From: Streptomyces sp. NBRC 110035
GTDB lineage: Bacteria > Actinomycetota > Actinomycetes > Streptomycetales > Streptomycetaceae
Assembly: GCF_000829695.1 (NCBI RefSeq)
Contig: NZ_BBNN01000024.1
Span: 1 to 64,000, forward strand
DNA: 64,000 bases
Direction: 5' to 3'
In this document: positions 8,243 to 16,525 of the stretch, one piece after another
How positions within the stretch are numbered: position 1 is the stretch's first letter
Layout: each line of letters begins with the position of its first letter
Position numbers and translations under genes: made by a program
The notes under the pieces: generated by a model
The model's input: the letters and a program-made list of their open reading frames with translations, nothing else
Database searches by the model: none
Told to the model about the DNA's origin: nothing

Positions 8243-9055
8243 GTGACCTCCTCCACCCCCTCGTACACGCCCGACGAGCTGTTCGCGTCCACCGCGCCGT
8301 ACTACGCCGCGCACCGGCCCCGCTACGCGCCCGAGTTCTACACCCTGCTCGCCGACCGCTTCGGCCTCGACGGCACCCAGCGCGTCCTCGACCTCGGCGC
8401 CGGCCCCGGCATCATCGCCCTCGACCTCGCACCGCTCGTCGGCGAGGTCGTCGCCGTCGACCCCGAGAAGGGCATGCTCGAAGAGGGCCGCCGCCTCGCC
8501 GCCGAACAGGGCATCACCAACATCAACTGGCGCGAGGGCGACTCCACCACCCTCCCGGCGATGGACCTCAGGCCCATCCTGCTCACCGTCATGGGCGCGG
8601 CCTACCACTGGATGGACCGCGACCAGGTCGCCCGGGACCTCGACCGGATCATCGAACCGGGCGGCGCGATCGTCCTCGCCTCCGGTGGCGCCCCCGGCGA
8701 CCTCGAGCCCGCCGACTGGCGCCACGTCGTCGACGAGGTCCGCACCCGCTACCTCGGCCCCGAGCGCCGCGCCGGCTCCGGCACCTACTCACACCCCAAG
8801 GAGCGCCACCAGGACGTCCTCGCGCGCTCCCCCTTCTCTCAAGTCGACACCGCGCGTTGGGACCACACCCTGACACGCACCGTGGACGAGGTCATCGGCT
8901 GGGTGTTCAGCCTGTCGTACTCCAGCCCCGCCCAGCTCGGCGAGCAGAAGGACGCCTTCGAGCAGGACCTGCGCGCAGCGCTGCTCGCCTTCGCCCCCTC
9001 CGGGCGGTTCGACGAGGTGATCCGCACCGAGGCGATCATCGCCACCAGGCCCTAA
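8243..9055 (+). CDS. Class I SAM-dependent methyltransferase
   Basis: 270 residues from a GTG start preceded by a weak GAGAG. Motif I for S-adenosylmethionine binding is VLDLGAGPGIIALDL (about residues 48-62), with the acidic loop 'VVAVDPEKGML', then 'NINWREGDSTTLP' and a post-motif 'YHWMDRDQVARDL'. This order matches the Methyltransf_11/25 group of small-molecule methyltransferases. The C-terminal 'SLSYSSPAQLGEQKDAFEQDL' block occurs in relatives that act on secondary metabolites. No substrate can be assigned; the gene is 44 bp from the orphan ORF and could belong with the radical SAM gene. Confidence 0.85.
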   Translation: MTSSTPSYTPDELFASTAPYYAAHRPRYAPEFYTLLADRFGLDGTQRVLDLGAGPGIIALDLAPLVGEVVAVDPEKGMLEEGRRLAAEQGITNINWREGDSTTLPAMDLRPILLTVMGAAYHWMDRDQVARDLDRIIEPGGAIVLASGGAPGDLEPADWRHVVDEVRTRYLGPERRAGSGTYSHPKERHQDVLARSPFSQVDTARWDHTLTRTVDEVIGWVFSLSYSSPAQLGEQKDAFEQDLRAALLAFAPSGRFDEVIRTEAIIATRP

Positions 9056-9277
9056 CCGGCCAGGGCCGACCCGGGCGTACTGCCCGCATGACATCACCCA
9101 GGATCGGCAACGCAGCCGAAGCGCGCGTCGCCCGTAGCCCCGCGAGCGGGGCCACGGGCGACCTGGTGCTGGCCGCACCACGACCGCGGCTAGACTCCAG
9201 GGTCATCCGGGAACGGACGCCCGTACGCCGCGGTCACCGGCACCAAACAGCACGCACCGCCCCCTGGAGATAACGCC

Positions 9278-10192
9278 ATGACCGCGCCCCTGCTGCTCGT
9301 TGACGGCCACTATCTCCTCCACCGTGCCTGGTACGGATTCGCCACTCGCATTACCAGTCGCGACAAGACTATCGACCGCACCGGCGTGTTCGGCTTCATC
9401 GCGCTCCTGCGCAAGGCACAGGTCCAACATGCCGGCGGGTTCGAGATCTTCGTGGTCTTCGACTCCGAGGCAGGCTCCCAGGGCCGGACCGCAGTGGACA
9501 GCGACTACAAGGCTCAGCGGCCCGCCCCAGAGCCCGGGCTGATCGAGTCTCTTGCCCTGATCAAGAACGCCCTCGACCACACCGGCGTCAGGTGGATCGA
9601 GCAGGACGGCTGCGAGGCGGACGACGTCATCGCCACCCTGGCAACCGCTGCCCGCGCCGAAGGCCGTGCGGTCGACATCATGACCACCGACAAGGACTTC
9701 ATCCAGCTCCTGGCCGACCCCAGCGTGCGCCTGTTGAACACCGACTTCGCCATGGAGCGCCGCTACACCACAAGTGAGCACGTCCTCCCCCGCTACGGCG
9801 TCCTCGCCGAACAGTGGCCGGACTTCCGCGCCCTGATGGGCGACTCCGCCGACAACATCCGCGGCATCCGCGGCGTCGGCGCCAAGACCGCCGCACGGCT
9901 CCTGGCCGACGGGCGCCAGCTCGAGAACATCCCTGCCGAGGAACTGCGCCCTGCCTGGACGGCGCAGTGGGCTCAAGTTCTACGCTGGCGCGAGATGATC
10001 AAATTCGACACCAAGGCCGCCGTCCCCGACAACCTCCTCATCACCTCCTCATCACCTCCCCCACTGCGCCGCTGCCCACGGCCGCACAGGTCCTGGAAGC
10101 GCTGCACCTGTGGTGATGACCAAGGTCACGGCAACGCCTGTTTCTGTCCAGGCGGGTGTGGTCACAGGGCGCCGTCGAAGATCTGGCGATGA
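9278..10192 (+). CDS. Stand-alone 5'-3' exonuclease (PolA N-domain/FEN-like)
   Basis: 304 residues. The metal-binding acids of the family are present: D9 in LLVDGHYLLHRAW, D62 in 'FVVFDSEAG', E113-D115-D116 in 'CEADDVIATLA', D138 and D140 in 'TTDKDFIQLL', D189 and D192 in GDSADNIRGIRGVGAKTAA, which also forms the helix-3-turn-helix. It removes 5' ends or flaps from DNA. The gene is separate from any polymerase. A tandem 11-bp duplication at 10034-10055 shifts the last 50 codons: removing one copy gives a natural tail '...LLITSPTAPLPTAAQVLEAL' ending at 10116. The catalytic core is untouched. The ATG has GGAGA upstream. Confidence 0.88.
   Translation: MTAPLLLVDGHYLLHRAWYGFATRITSRDKTIDRTGVFGFIALLRKAQVQHAGGFEIFVVFDSEAGSQGRTAVDSDYKAQRPAPEPGLIESLALIKNALDHTGVRWIEQDGCEADDVIATLATAARAEGRAVDIMTTDKDFIQLLADPSVRLLNTDFAMERRYTTSEHVLPRYGVLAEQWPDFRALMGDSADNIRGIRGVGAKTAARLLADGRQLENIPAEELRPAWTAQWAQVLRWREMIKFDTKAAVPDNLLITSSSPPPLRRCPRPHRSWKRCTCGDDQGHGNACFCPGGCGHRAPSKIWR
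10034..10055 (+). repeat. 11-bp tandem duplication inside the exonuclease gene
   Basis: Two perfect copies of CTCCTCATCAC lie back to back. Deleting one restores a 279-residue frame with a family-like C-terminus and a TGA at 10114-10116. As written the frame runs on to 10192 with a Pro/Arg/Cys-rich tail of no recognisable type, so the duplication looks recent. Confidence 0.85.
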
Positions 10193-11349
10193 GCGTTGAC
10201 GAAGGCATGCTCGCGGCGGCTCCATGCGATGCGTTGCACGATGGCTTCCGCGCTGACGGGAAGGCCATCTGAGGCGAGCCCTTGCTCTGCCCAGAACCGG
10301 GCGTTGCGGATTTGCCTCTCCAGGATGGAGTCGACGAGCGCGCCGCGGGCCATGGCATCCAGCCCGTACGCGTTCACGAGGACTCGGACCTGAGCCGCCT
10401 GGTCCTCGACGGCGGGCGCCGTCGGCTTGGCGCTGATGCACCAGGTCCACGCCATGTAGCCGAGGTCCTCAAGCGGGGAGCCGGGGGCCGCAGTGTCGAA
10501 GTCGATGAGAGCTGTCGGCACCCCGTCCCGGAAGACGACGTTGTTCGGACCGGGATCGTGATGGCAGACCACCGGGAAGCGGCCGGCGAGGTCGCTGCCT
10601 CTGGTCGCGTCGTGGAACGAGCGCAGGAGCGTACCGGCGGCGTTGACCTGCCGGTTTGACCAGGTGCGGAATCGCTGGGGAACCTCTCCGGGAAGGAAGT
10701 CGAGGATGTCGCTCGCTCCCTCGCGTCGAAGGTAGCGCGGAGCACCGTCGAAGCCCCGGGCGTGCAGCAGCCCGAGGAGTGCGGCGACGAAGGGGGAGGC
10801 TGGGGTGGAGGGGCGCAGGACGGTGGCACCGTCCCGGACGATGCCCGTCGTCATGCGCCCGCCGGTCAACGCCACCGCGCCCGGTGTGGGCGCGGGGAGC
10901 GCCGACGGTGTGCTGGTCGCCGGGCGGCCGGGCCGGGCGGTGTGATGGGCGGTGCCCTCGGCGGCCAGCAGCGAGGTGAGGCCGCCGGTGGAGAAGGGCA
11001 GGTGCGCGTCGGCAGTGGAGAGTGCGACCCAGGACGCTTCGGTGATCTCCTCGTCCCCGCCCGCGGCGGGCTCGCCGTAGACGTAGGCCGCGCGGAAGAC
11101 CGCGAAGAGGTCGTGGGCGTCGGCAATCCGTTCGCCGACGTGGACCAGAGGGCCGACGTCCACGACCACCCCGGCTTCCGCCAGGGTCTCGCGGGCGGCG
11201 GCCTCGGGGAGGGTCTCACCGTGCTCACGGCGGCCTCCAGGCAGTCCCCACTGACCGCTTCGACGGTCTCTGACGAGCAGCACCCGCTGGGCCGTCGGAT
11301 CGGTGACCAGGGCGTACGCCGAGTCGACTCGTTCGAGTGGAGCCGGCAT
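10162..11349 (-). CDS. NUDIX hydrolase fused to an APH-type phosphotransferase
   Basis: 395 residues, two domains. Residues about 5-125 form a NUDIX domain; the box GGRREHGETLPEAAARE continues TLAEAGV and keeps the key REx4E core, with one Glu of the pair replaced by Ala. Residues about 160-395 form an aminoglycoside-phosphotransferase/choline-kinase-like fold: catalytic loop 'VCHHDPGPNNVVF' (D265, N270) and metal motif 'ALIDFDTAAPG' (D283). NUDIX enzymes cleave nucleoside diphosphates linked to other groups; APH enzymes phosphorylate small molecules. The ATG shares one base with the stop of the large gene upstream (TGATG), so the pair is co-translated. It converges with the exonuclease and overlaps its extended tail. 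Confidence 0.85.
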   Translation of the reverse strand: MPAPLERVDSAYALVTDPTAQRVLLVRDRRSGQWGLPGGRREHGETLPEAAARETLAEAGVVVDVGPLVHVGERIADAHDLFAVFRAAYVYGEPAAGGDEEITEASWVALSTADAHLPFSTGGLTSLLAAEGTAHHTARPGRPATSTPSALPAPTPGAVALTGGRMTTGIVRDGATVLRPSTPASPFVAALLGLLHARGFDGAPRYLRREGASDILDFLPGEVPQRFRTWSNRQVNAAGTLLRSFHDATRGSDLAGRFPVVCHHDPGPNNVVFRDGVPTALIDFDTAAPGSPLEDLGYMAWTWCISAKPTAPAVEDQAAQVRVLVNAYGLDAMARGALVDSILERQIRNARFWAEQGLASDGLPVSAEAIVQRIAWSRREHAFVNAHRQIFDGAL

Positions 11350-14300
11350 CAGTTCTTCCCTTCGCCGGGGCTGTTCCACCCCGGGTGTGGGCTCGCCGGG
11401 GAGGTCAGGACCTGGGCGAGGTGGTCGGCGATGGTGAAGGCGACCTTCGGGTCGGCGAGGAAGCCGGCCGGTTCGATGCTGCGGGTGACCATCAGCGGGA
11501 TGACGTCCCAGTCCAGGTCGCCGGGGGCCTGACAGGCGCGGGCGGCCGCGGCCGCGTGGGCGGTGATGGTAGCGGCCTTGGCTAGGAGCTTGTCGCGGTA
11601 GCGGGCAGTGAAGCGCTGGACGTGCTGGAGCAGGGCGTGCGGGGCGACCGCGCCTTCGGGGTTCTTCGCCTCGATGACCCACAGCCGCTGGGTGGCCGGG
11701 TCAGCGACGAGCAGGTCGATCTCCCCGATGAGGCCGGGAATGCCGAGCTGGGCGGCGGTCTTCTCCAGGAGGCGGAAGCGGTGGGGCAGGCCGGCGGTGC
11801 GGGCGACGGACTGGAGGTCGGCTTCCAGGCGTTCGTCGAGCTGCTGACGGTAACGGCGCAGGGCGTCCCCAACGGGCCGGGGCAGGTCGGGATGCGGGAG
11901 GCGGCCCTCGTCGAGGTAGGCGGCGTAGAGCTCCTGGGAGGTGTGAAGGAGCCAGGGCAGCAGGAGCAAGCGGCCGCCGTGTTCGATCAGCGGGTGAGTA
12001 GTGGGCCGGATGCGGCGTTCGACCTCAGTGTAGGCGTGCGCCCCGGAAGGGGCCGCGTTGGCCGAGTGCAGGCGCAGCCGGTCGACAGCGGCTGCCAGCT
12101 CGTCGTCGGGCAGCGCCGACCAGGCGGCGGCCTCGTCGATCAGGTCCTCGGCGGTGACGGCGGCGATGCCGTCCGCTCCGGTCGGCCAGTCGGCGGCCGT
12201 TGCCAGCACGGCCCCCAGTGCATCGAATCCGAAGCTCCAGTGCTGGCACAGGAGTTGGTCGGCGACGGCGATCTGGCTGCCCGCGGGCAGGCGCGGCGCG
12301 GTGAACTCGACGCGGGCCCGGGTGCGGGCCGTGGAGAACACGGCGGCCGGGTCGAGGTGTTCGGGCGGGGCAGCGGCGGCCTGGGTGATGAAGTGCTGCT
12401 GCCGGGCGTGCTGGTACGCCTGTGCGTCGAAGCCGAGGTGGAGCAGCTCGGCGCCCGGGCCGGCGGTGTGCGTCTGGTCAGTGTCGGTGAGGGTGAACAC
12501 GCCGGTGGTGTGGGTCTCAAGGTGGAGGTCGTGCAGCCGGCGGGCGGCGGCGACTGCGGTGGTGCCGCAGTGCAGTACGAGCTCGGCGAGGGCGACCAGG
12601 TCGGCGACGGCCAGGATGTCGACGGGTCGGCGGCCGGCGGGTGGGGTGGTGATCGCCTGCTGGAGGAGCAGCTGCAGGGCGGACGTGGCGGTGGCGGCAT
12701 CGGCCTGGCGGCGGACGGCTTCCTGGGCCCAGTTCTGAGCCCAGGGTGCGGCGAGGTTCACGGTCACCTCGTGGTGGCCGCGGGTGCGGCTGGCCCAGGC
12801 CGCGTTCAGCTGCCGAGCCAGTTCGTCGACCAGGTCCGGCTGGTGGGATCGGATCTGCCGGGTGAGCTCGTCTTCGAGGGCATGAAGCAGTTGCTCGGCG
12901 GGGCCGCCCCGGGCGAAGGCGTCAGCGCCGTGCCAGGAGCCGACGGGAACTCCGGCGCGGCGGACGGCGGTGGCCGCGCGGCGCAGGGCCCGGGCGTGGA
13001 GGTGGCTCGTGCGCGGAAGCGTGAAGTGGGGGGCGGTCGCGGGCCAGAAGGTGGCGGTACCGGTGAAGCGTAGTACCGGGTGCGCATTGTTCCAGGCTTC
13101 GGCGAAGGCCTCTGGATCGGTGCCGCCCCCGACGCCGCGCCCGCGGCGGATCCGCTCGACCAGGTGGTGCAGGAGCCTGCCGAGCACACGGTGGCCCTGG
13201 TGGCCGTCGCCGGTGAAGGCGGCCAGCAGCGGCGGATCGAAGTCGATGCCGATCCAGGCCCGGTCAGGGTCTGCACCGGCGTGCAGCGGAAGCCACTCGC
13301 CGGCATCCGGCTCGTCCCTGCCGGGGCCGGGGCTCGGGGGCTGGTGGGGTCGGGCGGTCCCGGTCAGCTGCATCACGACGGGGGCGCCGTCGGGCAGGGT
13401 GAAGTGCTCGGCGACCGCGGTGCAACTGGTGATCGTGGTGCGGATGCTGTCGGCCAGTCCGCTCATCGCAGCCAGATCGAGCACGGCGCCCTGGCCGCGG
13501 GCGGGCCGGGCGATGATGGCCATCGGCGGGACAGTGCTGATCCGCACCAGCAGTTCGCCGGGGCCCGGTTGGAGAAGGTCGGCATCGGTCCCGGGAACGG
13601 CGGGGTCGGGGTCAACGAGGTGGGCGAAGCGCCAGTGCAGCGCCGACGGCAGCCCGGCAGTGGCGAGGACGTCGTCCAGGCGGGCCCAGGCCGCGGCCCG
13701 CTGCCATGTGAGATCGGCCCCGGCCGCCGGAACGACGGCGACTTCGTTGCGAGGCGGGCCGGGGAGCAGCAGCGTGCCCGCGCGCGACCAGGCGCTCCAC
13801 GCGTCGAGCGGCTCCTGGTGGAATACGGCGTCGACGCCGGGGTGCTCGGTGAGCTCCAGGACAAACAGGGCCAGCAGGGCCGGGTCGCCTTCCGCGTCGG
13901 CGAGGATCTCGGCGAGCTCTTCGGCATGCACGTAGCAGGTGTCGAGAATCAGCTCCGGCCCGAGCACCCGGGGTCCCCCATAGACCACGAGCCGCCCGCG
14001 GCCGGGCGGCTGTTCGGCGAACTTGGCTCGGCCCTCCTCGATCCTGGTCGACAGGAGGCCGTCCGCGAGCGCGCAGACGACGGCAATGTCGTAACGGTGA
14101 GTGGGTGAGGAGATCACGCACACCGGCCCGGGCCGGGCGGGTGCCCCGTCCAGGCCCAGCAGCTGGGCGACGCGGTCCACGGTCAGCGACTGGAGGCACT
14201 CCTCGGCAGCCGGCCCATCCGGGACCTGGGTGATCAGGGACTCCAGGGCCGCGGCGAAGCTGTTCAGCATGGCGGAGGCCGGGACCAGCCGGCGGCGGCC

Positions 14301-15050
14301 GTGCGCAACGACGGCGAGCACCGGCCCCAGGAGCGGTGCTCTGGGGTTGTAGCGCAGCGACATGGAGGTGATGTCCGAGGTCAGCCAATCCAGCGCGCGA
14401 GCGGCGCGTTCCGGCTCCCGACATCCGGCGGCGATCTCAGTCGGGTCGAGGTCGGCCAGCCCCTCGACGGCGTCGTACTCGTCGGGGTTGATCCCGCAGG
14501 CGATGTCCTGCGCGGACCGGTCGTCGTACACCTCGGGCCACGCCAGCGCCAGCGTCGACACCACCCGGTCCGTGCAGCGCAGCACGAGCTCCAGAACGTC
14601 AGTGAGGGTGAAGCCATGCACGGTCAGCACAGACTCGTCGACCGCTCGCGCCGTCAGCTCCGCACAGCGAAGAAACATCACCGGGTGGTCGAGCTGCCCA
14701 GGATGAACCAGCAGCCGCTCCCCCGCCACCTCGTACCGCACCAGGGCACGCGGGTCGTTCGGCTCCCTCTCCGTCAGTGTTCCGCGTCCAGGGGCAGCAC
14801 GGACAACGGCTTCGACCAGTCCCGGCAGATCCTGTGCGCCCGCGCGCCTCCCCAGCCGGACGGAGCCTCGCAGGACCCGGGTCCACAGCAGCAGCAGGTG
14901 ATCGTGGAAGCGAGAGCAGCCGGGAGAGGCCAGCGCGGTCTCCAGCAGCACTACCAGCGATTCGGTCGAGTAGCGGGCCAGCGCCCGGTCAATGGGCTTC
15001 CACTGCACCCGCCGGTGCTGGGCGGACGTGGGCTGCTGCGCCGTGGCCAT
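11349..15050 (-). CDS. Large 1233-residue protein with C-terminal PD-(D/E)XK-like motif
   Basis: The N-terminal about 1050 residues match nothing I can name: soluble, Ala/Leu/Arg-rich, no membrane spans, no visible Walker, helicase or protease motif. Near the C-terminus GEIDLLVADPATQRLWVIEAK gives the nuclease-type pattern, here read as Asp1112 in 'GEIDLLV' and Glu1127-x-Lys1129 in 'WVIEAKN', with a Glu-rich helix before it. This resembles NERD/PD-(D/E)XK restriction-like domains. The start ATG has GGAG eleven bases upstream; an earlier in-frame codon at 15188 adds a poor-quality extension. The gene is coupled to the NUDIX-kinase gene by a one-base overlap. A defence or DNA-damage role is an inference. 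Confidence 0.72.
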   Translation of the reverse strand: MATAQQPTSAQHRRVQWKPIDRALARYSTESLVVLLETALASPGCSRFHDHLLLLWTRVLRGSVRLGRRAGAQDLPGLVEAVVRAAPGRGTLTEREPNDPRALVRYEVAGERLLVHPGQLDHPVMFLRCAELTARAVDESVLTVHGFTLTDVLELVLRCTDRVVSTLALAWPEVYDDRSAQDIACGINPDEYDAVEGLADLDPTEIAAGCREPERAARALDWLTSDITSMSLRYNPRAPLLGPVLAVVAHGRRRLVPASAMLNSFAAALESLITQVPDGPAAEECLQSLTVDRVAQLLGLDGAPARPGPVCVISSPTHRYDIAVVCALADGLLSTRIEEGRAKFAEQPPGRGRLVVYGGPRVLGPELILDTCYVHAEELAEILADAEGDPALLALFVLELTEHPGVDAVFHQEPLDAWSAWSRAGTLLLPGPPRNEVAVVPAAGADLTWQRAAAWARLDDVLATAGLPSALHWRFAHLVDPDPAVPGTDADLLQPGPGELLVRISTVPPMAIIARPARGQGAVLDLAAMSGLADSIRTTITSCTAVAEHFTLPDGAPVVMQLTGTARPHQPPSPGPGRDEPDAGEWLPLHAGADPDRAWIGIDFDPPLLAAFTGDGHQGHRVLGRLLHHLVERIRRGRGVGGGTDPEAFAEAWNNAHPVLRFTGTATFWPATAPHFTLPRTSHLHARALRRAATAVRRAGVPVGSWHGADAFARGGPAEQLLHALEDELTRQIRSHQPDLVDELARQLNAAWASRTRGHHEVTVNLAAPWAQNWAQEAVRRQADAATATSALQLLLQQAITTPPAGRRPVDILAVADLVALAELVLHCGTTAVAAARRLHDLHLETHTTGVFTLTDTDQTHTAGPGAELLHLGFDAQAYQHARQQHFITQAAAAPPEHLDPAAVFSTARTRARVEFTAPRLPAGSQIAVADQLLCQHWSFGFDALGAVLATAADWPTGADGIAAVTAEDLIDEAAAWSALPDDELAAAVDRLRLHSANAAPSGAHAYTEVERRIRPTTHPLIEHGGRLLLLPWLLHTSQELYAAYLDEGRLPHPDLPRPVGDALRRYRQQLDERLEADLQSVARTAGLPHRFRLLEKTAAQLGIPGLIGEIDLLVADPATQRLWVIEAKNPEGAVAPHALLQHVQRFTARYRDKLLAKAATITAHAAAAARACQAPGDLDWDVIPLMVTRSIEPAGFLADPKVAFTIADHLAQVLTSPASPHPGWNSPGEGKN

Positions 15051-16200
15051 GGTGGATGCGTCTCCTGTGCCGATCGTGGTGAAGCCAGCCTTGCAGGAGA
15101 ACACCCCATGGCATCGGGGAAACTTGTCTTCGGCCAGTCGCCCGTTCCGGTTATGGCTGGGCCGACCGCACAGCGACTGACAGTTCACGGACGCCGCTGG
15201 TATGGGGATGACGCTGGGCGAGTTCGGTGATGATGGCGATGCTGGGGCTGTTGTGGCCAGCTACACCACGGGGGCGTTGAGGCTTCCTGCTCGGATCGCA
15301 TCGAGCAGCTCGTCCTTCGAGCGCCTCGGGAGCAGCGTGCTGCTCACCTGTGTTACCGCTCGCTGTGGTGGGCCGAACAACGGCTTCGGCGATCGTATGT
15401 CTGCTCGTATGCGCACGACGGCGGCGGCACCCGTGGCGTGTGAAAGCCGTCCGCTGGCCTCCTGCCAGCCCTAGCTAGGGAGCGCCGCAGTTGGTAGACA
15501 CACTCCTCGGTCAGCAGCAGGCCGGCCAGGCCGCGCGGGAAGGGACGGCGGAAGAGCAGCGGGAGCCGCTGTTGTTGGATCAGTGCTGGCATCCGGCCGG
15601 TAGACGCCCCGTGTTCGGCGGCGGCGTCGGCGAAAGCGGTCAGGGTGGCCCGGTCGGGGACGGCGTCGGCGTCGTAGACCAGGACTCGGCAGTCAGAGCA
15701 GCCCGTGTGGCCCTCCCCAGCCGCGCCCTAGTGTTAGCCCTCTCGCTGCGGGAGTCCTTCGGGCTCGCGCCCTGGAAGCCATGAGCGTCGGAACGCCGGT
15801 TATCGCCTTGTTGGGTGTAGCCCGGCGGGCCCGAGTCCCCTCGGCGGCGATAGCTCACGGCGCCCCTGGTTGACCGAACGGTCCCGGATCTGGAGCTCTA
15901 TCGCAGCCGTCTCCCATCCGTCCCCCATGGGAGACGGATGGGAGAAAGATCTTCCCAATCAAGGCTAGCTAAGGCTAGGTTTCGGAGCGAATAGAAGCAG
16001 GCAGGACGCCGACCTGGCCTTATGTCGACACAGCCGTTGATCCAGACGATCACGGTTCCCCCTCTTCTGTTGGCCCCCTGTGGCTTGCCCGCTCCACCCT
16101 GCCACGGAAACCAGCGCGAGTTGAGAACGCACACCGACGGCGCCGGTGCCCCTCGGGGAAGGAGGCGCCGGCGCCGTGGGCGGTTCTGCCGTGCGGCCCG
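15051..16200. other. 1.15-kb gap with possible gene debris
   Basis: No intact gene is visible. On the minus strand, between about 15715 and 15353, a frame reads 'LVYDADAVPDRATLTAFADA' then 'LPLLFRRPFPRGLAGLLLTEE', which faintly resembles a family-2 glycosyltransferase fragment but has no proper start or end. A further minus-strand piece near 15300-15350, 'LPRRSKDELLDAIRAGSLNA', also looks like a gene tail. A 34-base palindrome lies at 15911-15944. This stretch separates the accessory island from the metabolic region that follows. Confidence 0.4.
15911..15944. repeat. Perfect 12-bp inverted repeat
   Basis: CTCCCATCCGTC at 15911-15922 is exactly mirrored by GACGGATGGGAG at 15933-15944, with a 10-base centre that itself contains CCATGG. 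No T-run follows on either strand. It could be a protein-binding operator, a resolution site of a lost element, or an end of one. Confidence 0.7.
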
Positions 16201-16395
16201 TCAGGCCTTGGTCTCCCGGTCGACGTCGGCCGTGGCGGCGAGGGCGTCGTCGGTGACGGCGTGATCGAGGGTGCTGAGTGCGTCACCGGCGGGAAGGCTG
16301 TCGAGTCCCTCACCGAGCGCGTGCGACGGGGTGACCGCCGCGACGACGAACCCGGTGGCGAGGGAGGCGATGGCGAGCATGCTGCGCTTCTTCAT
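16201..16395 (-). CDS. Small secreted protein
   Basis: 64 residues. Positions 1-26, MKKRSMLAIASLATGFVVAA followed by VTPSHA, are a textbook Sec signal peptide with an A-x-A-like cleavage site. The mature part is short, acidic and without cysteine ('LGEGLDSLPAGDALSTLDHA'). Streptomyces encode many such short exported peptides; I cannot assign a function. No clear ribosome site precedes the ATG, but the in-frame alternative at 16485 would spoil the signal peptide. Confidence 0.6.
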   Translation of the reverse strand: MKKRSMLAIASLATGFVVAAVTPSHALGEGLDSLPAGDALSTLDHAVTDDALAATADVDRETKA

Positions 16396-16525
16396 GCCGG
16401 GTTCAACGGCGGAAGCCGCCCCAAGGTCACGCACGGACCCACGGGAACGTACGGACACCCACGGCGGTACGGACTCGTACGGCACGGCGTGAACGTTCCT
16501 GCGGGCGTCCGTGTCCCGGCCTCGG

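Noticed and set aside
11350..11682. Extension of the NUDIX-kinase frame upstream of 11349
   Set aside because: Overlaps the end of the large gene; Arg/Pro-rich with no domain; the ATG at 11349 fits the NUDIX N-terminus and coupling.
11622..13073. Long plus-strand open frame (483 codons) inside the large minus-strand gene
   Set aside because: Gly/Gln/Val-rich antisense shadow caused by high GC; no ribosome site and the minus strand has better codon use.
15353..15720. Glycosyltransferase-like fragment on the minus strand
   Set aside because: Only a faint resemblance around 'LVYDADAVPD'; no start, no full domain. Kept as a remark on the gap rather than a gene.
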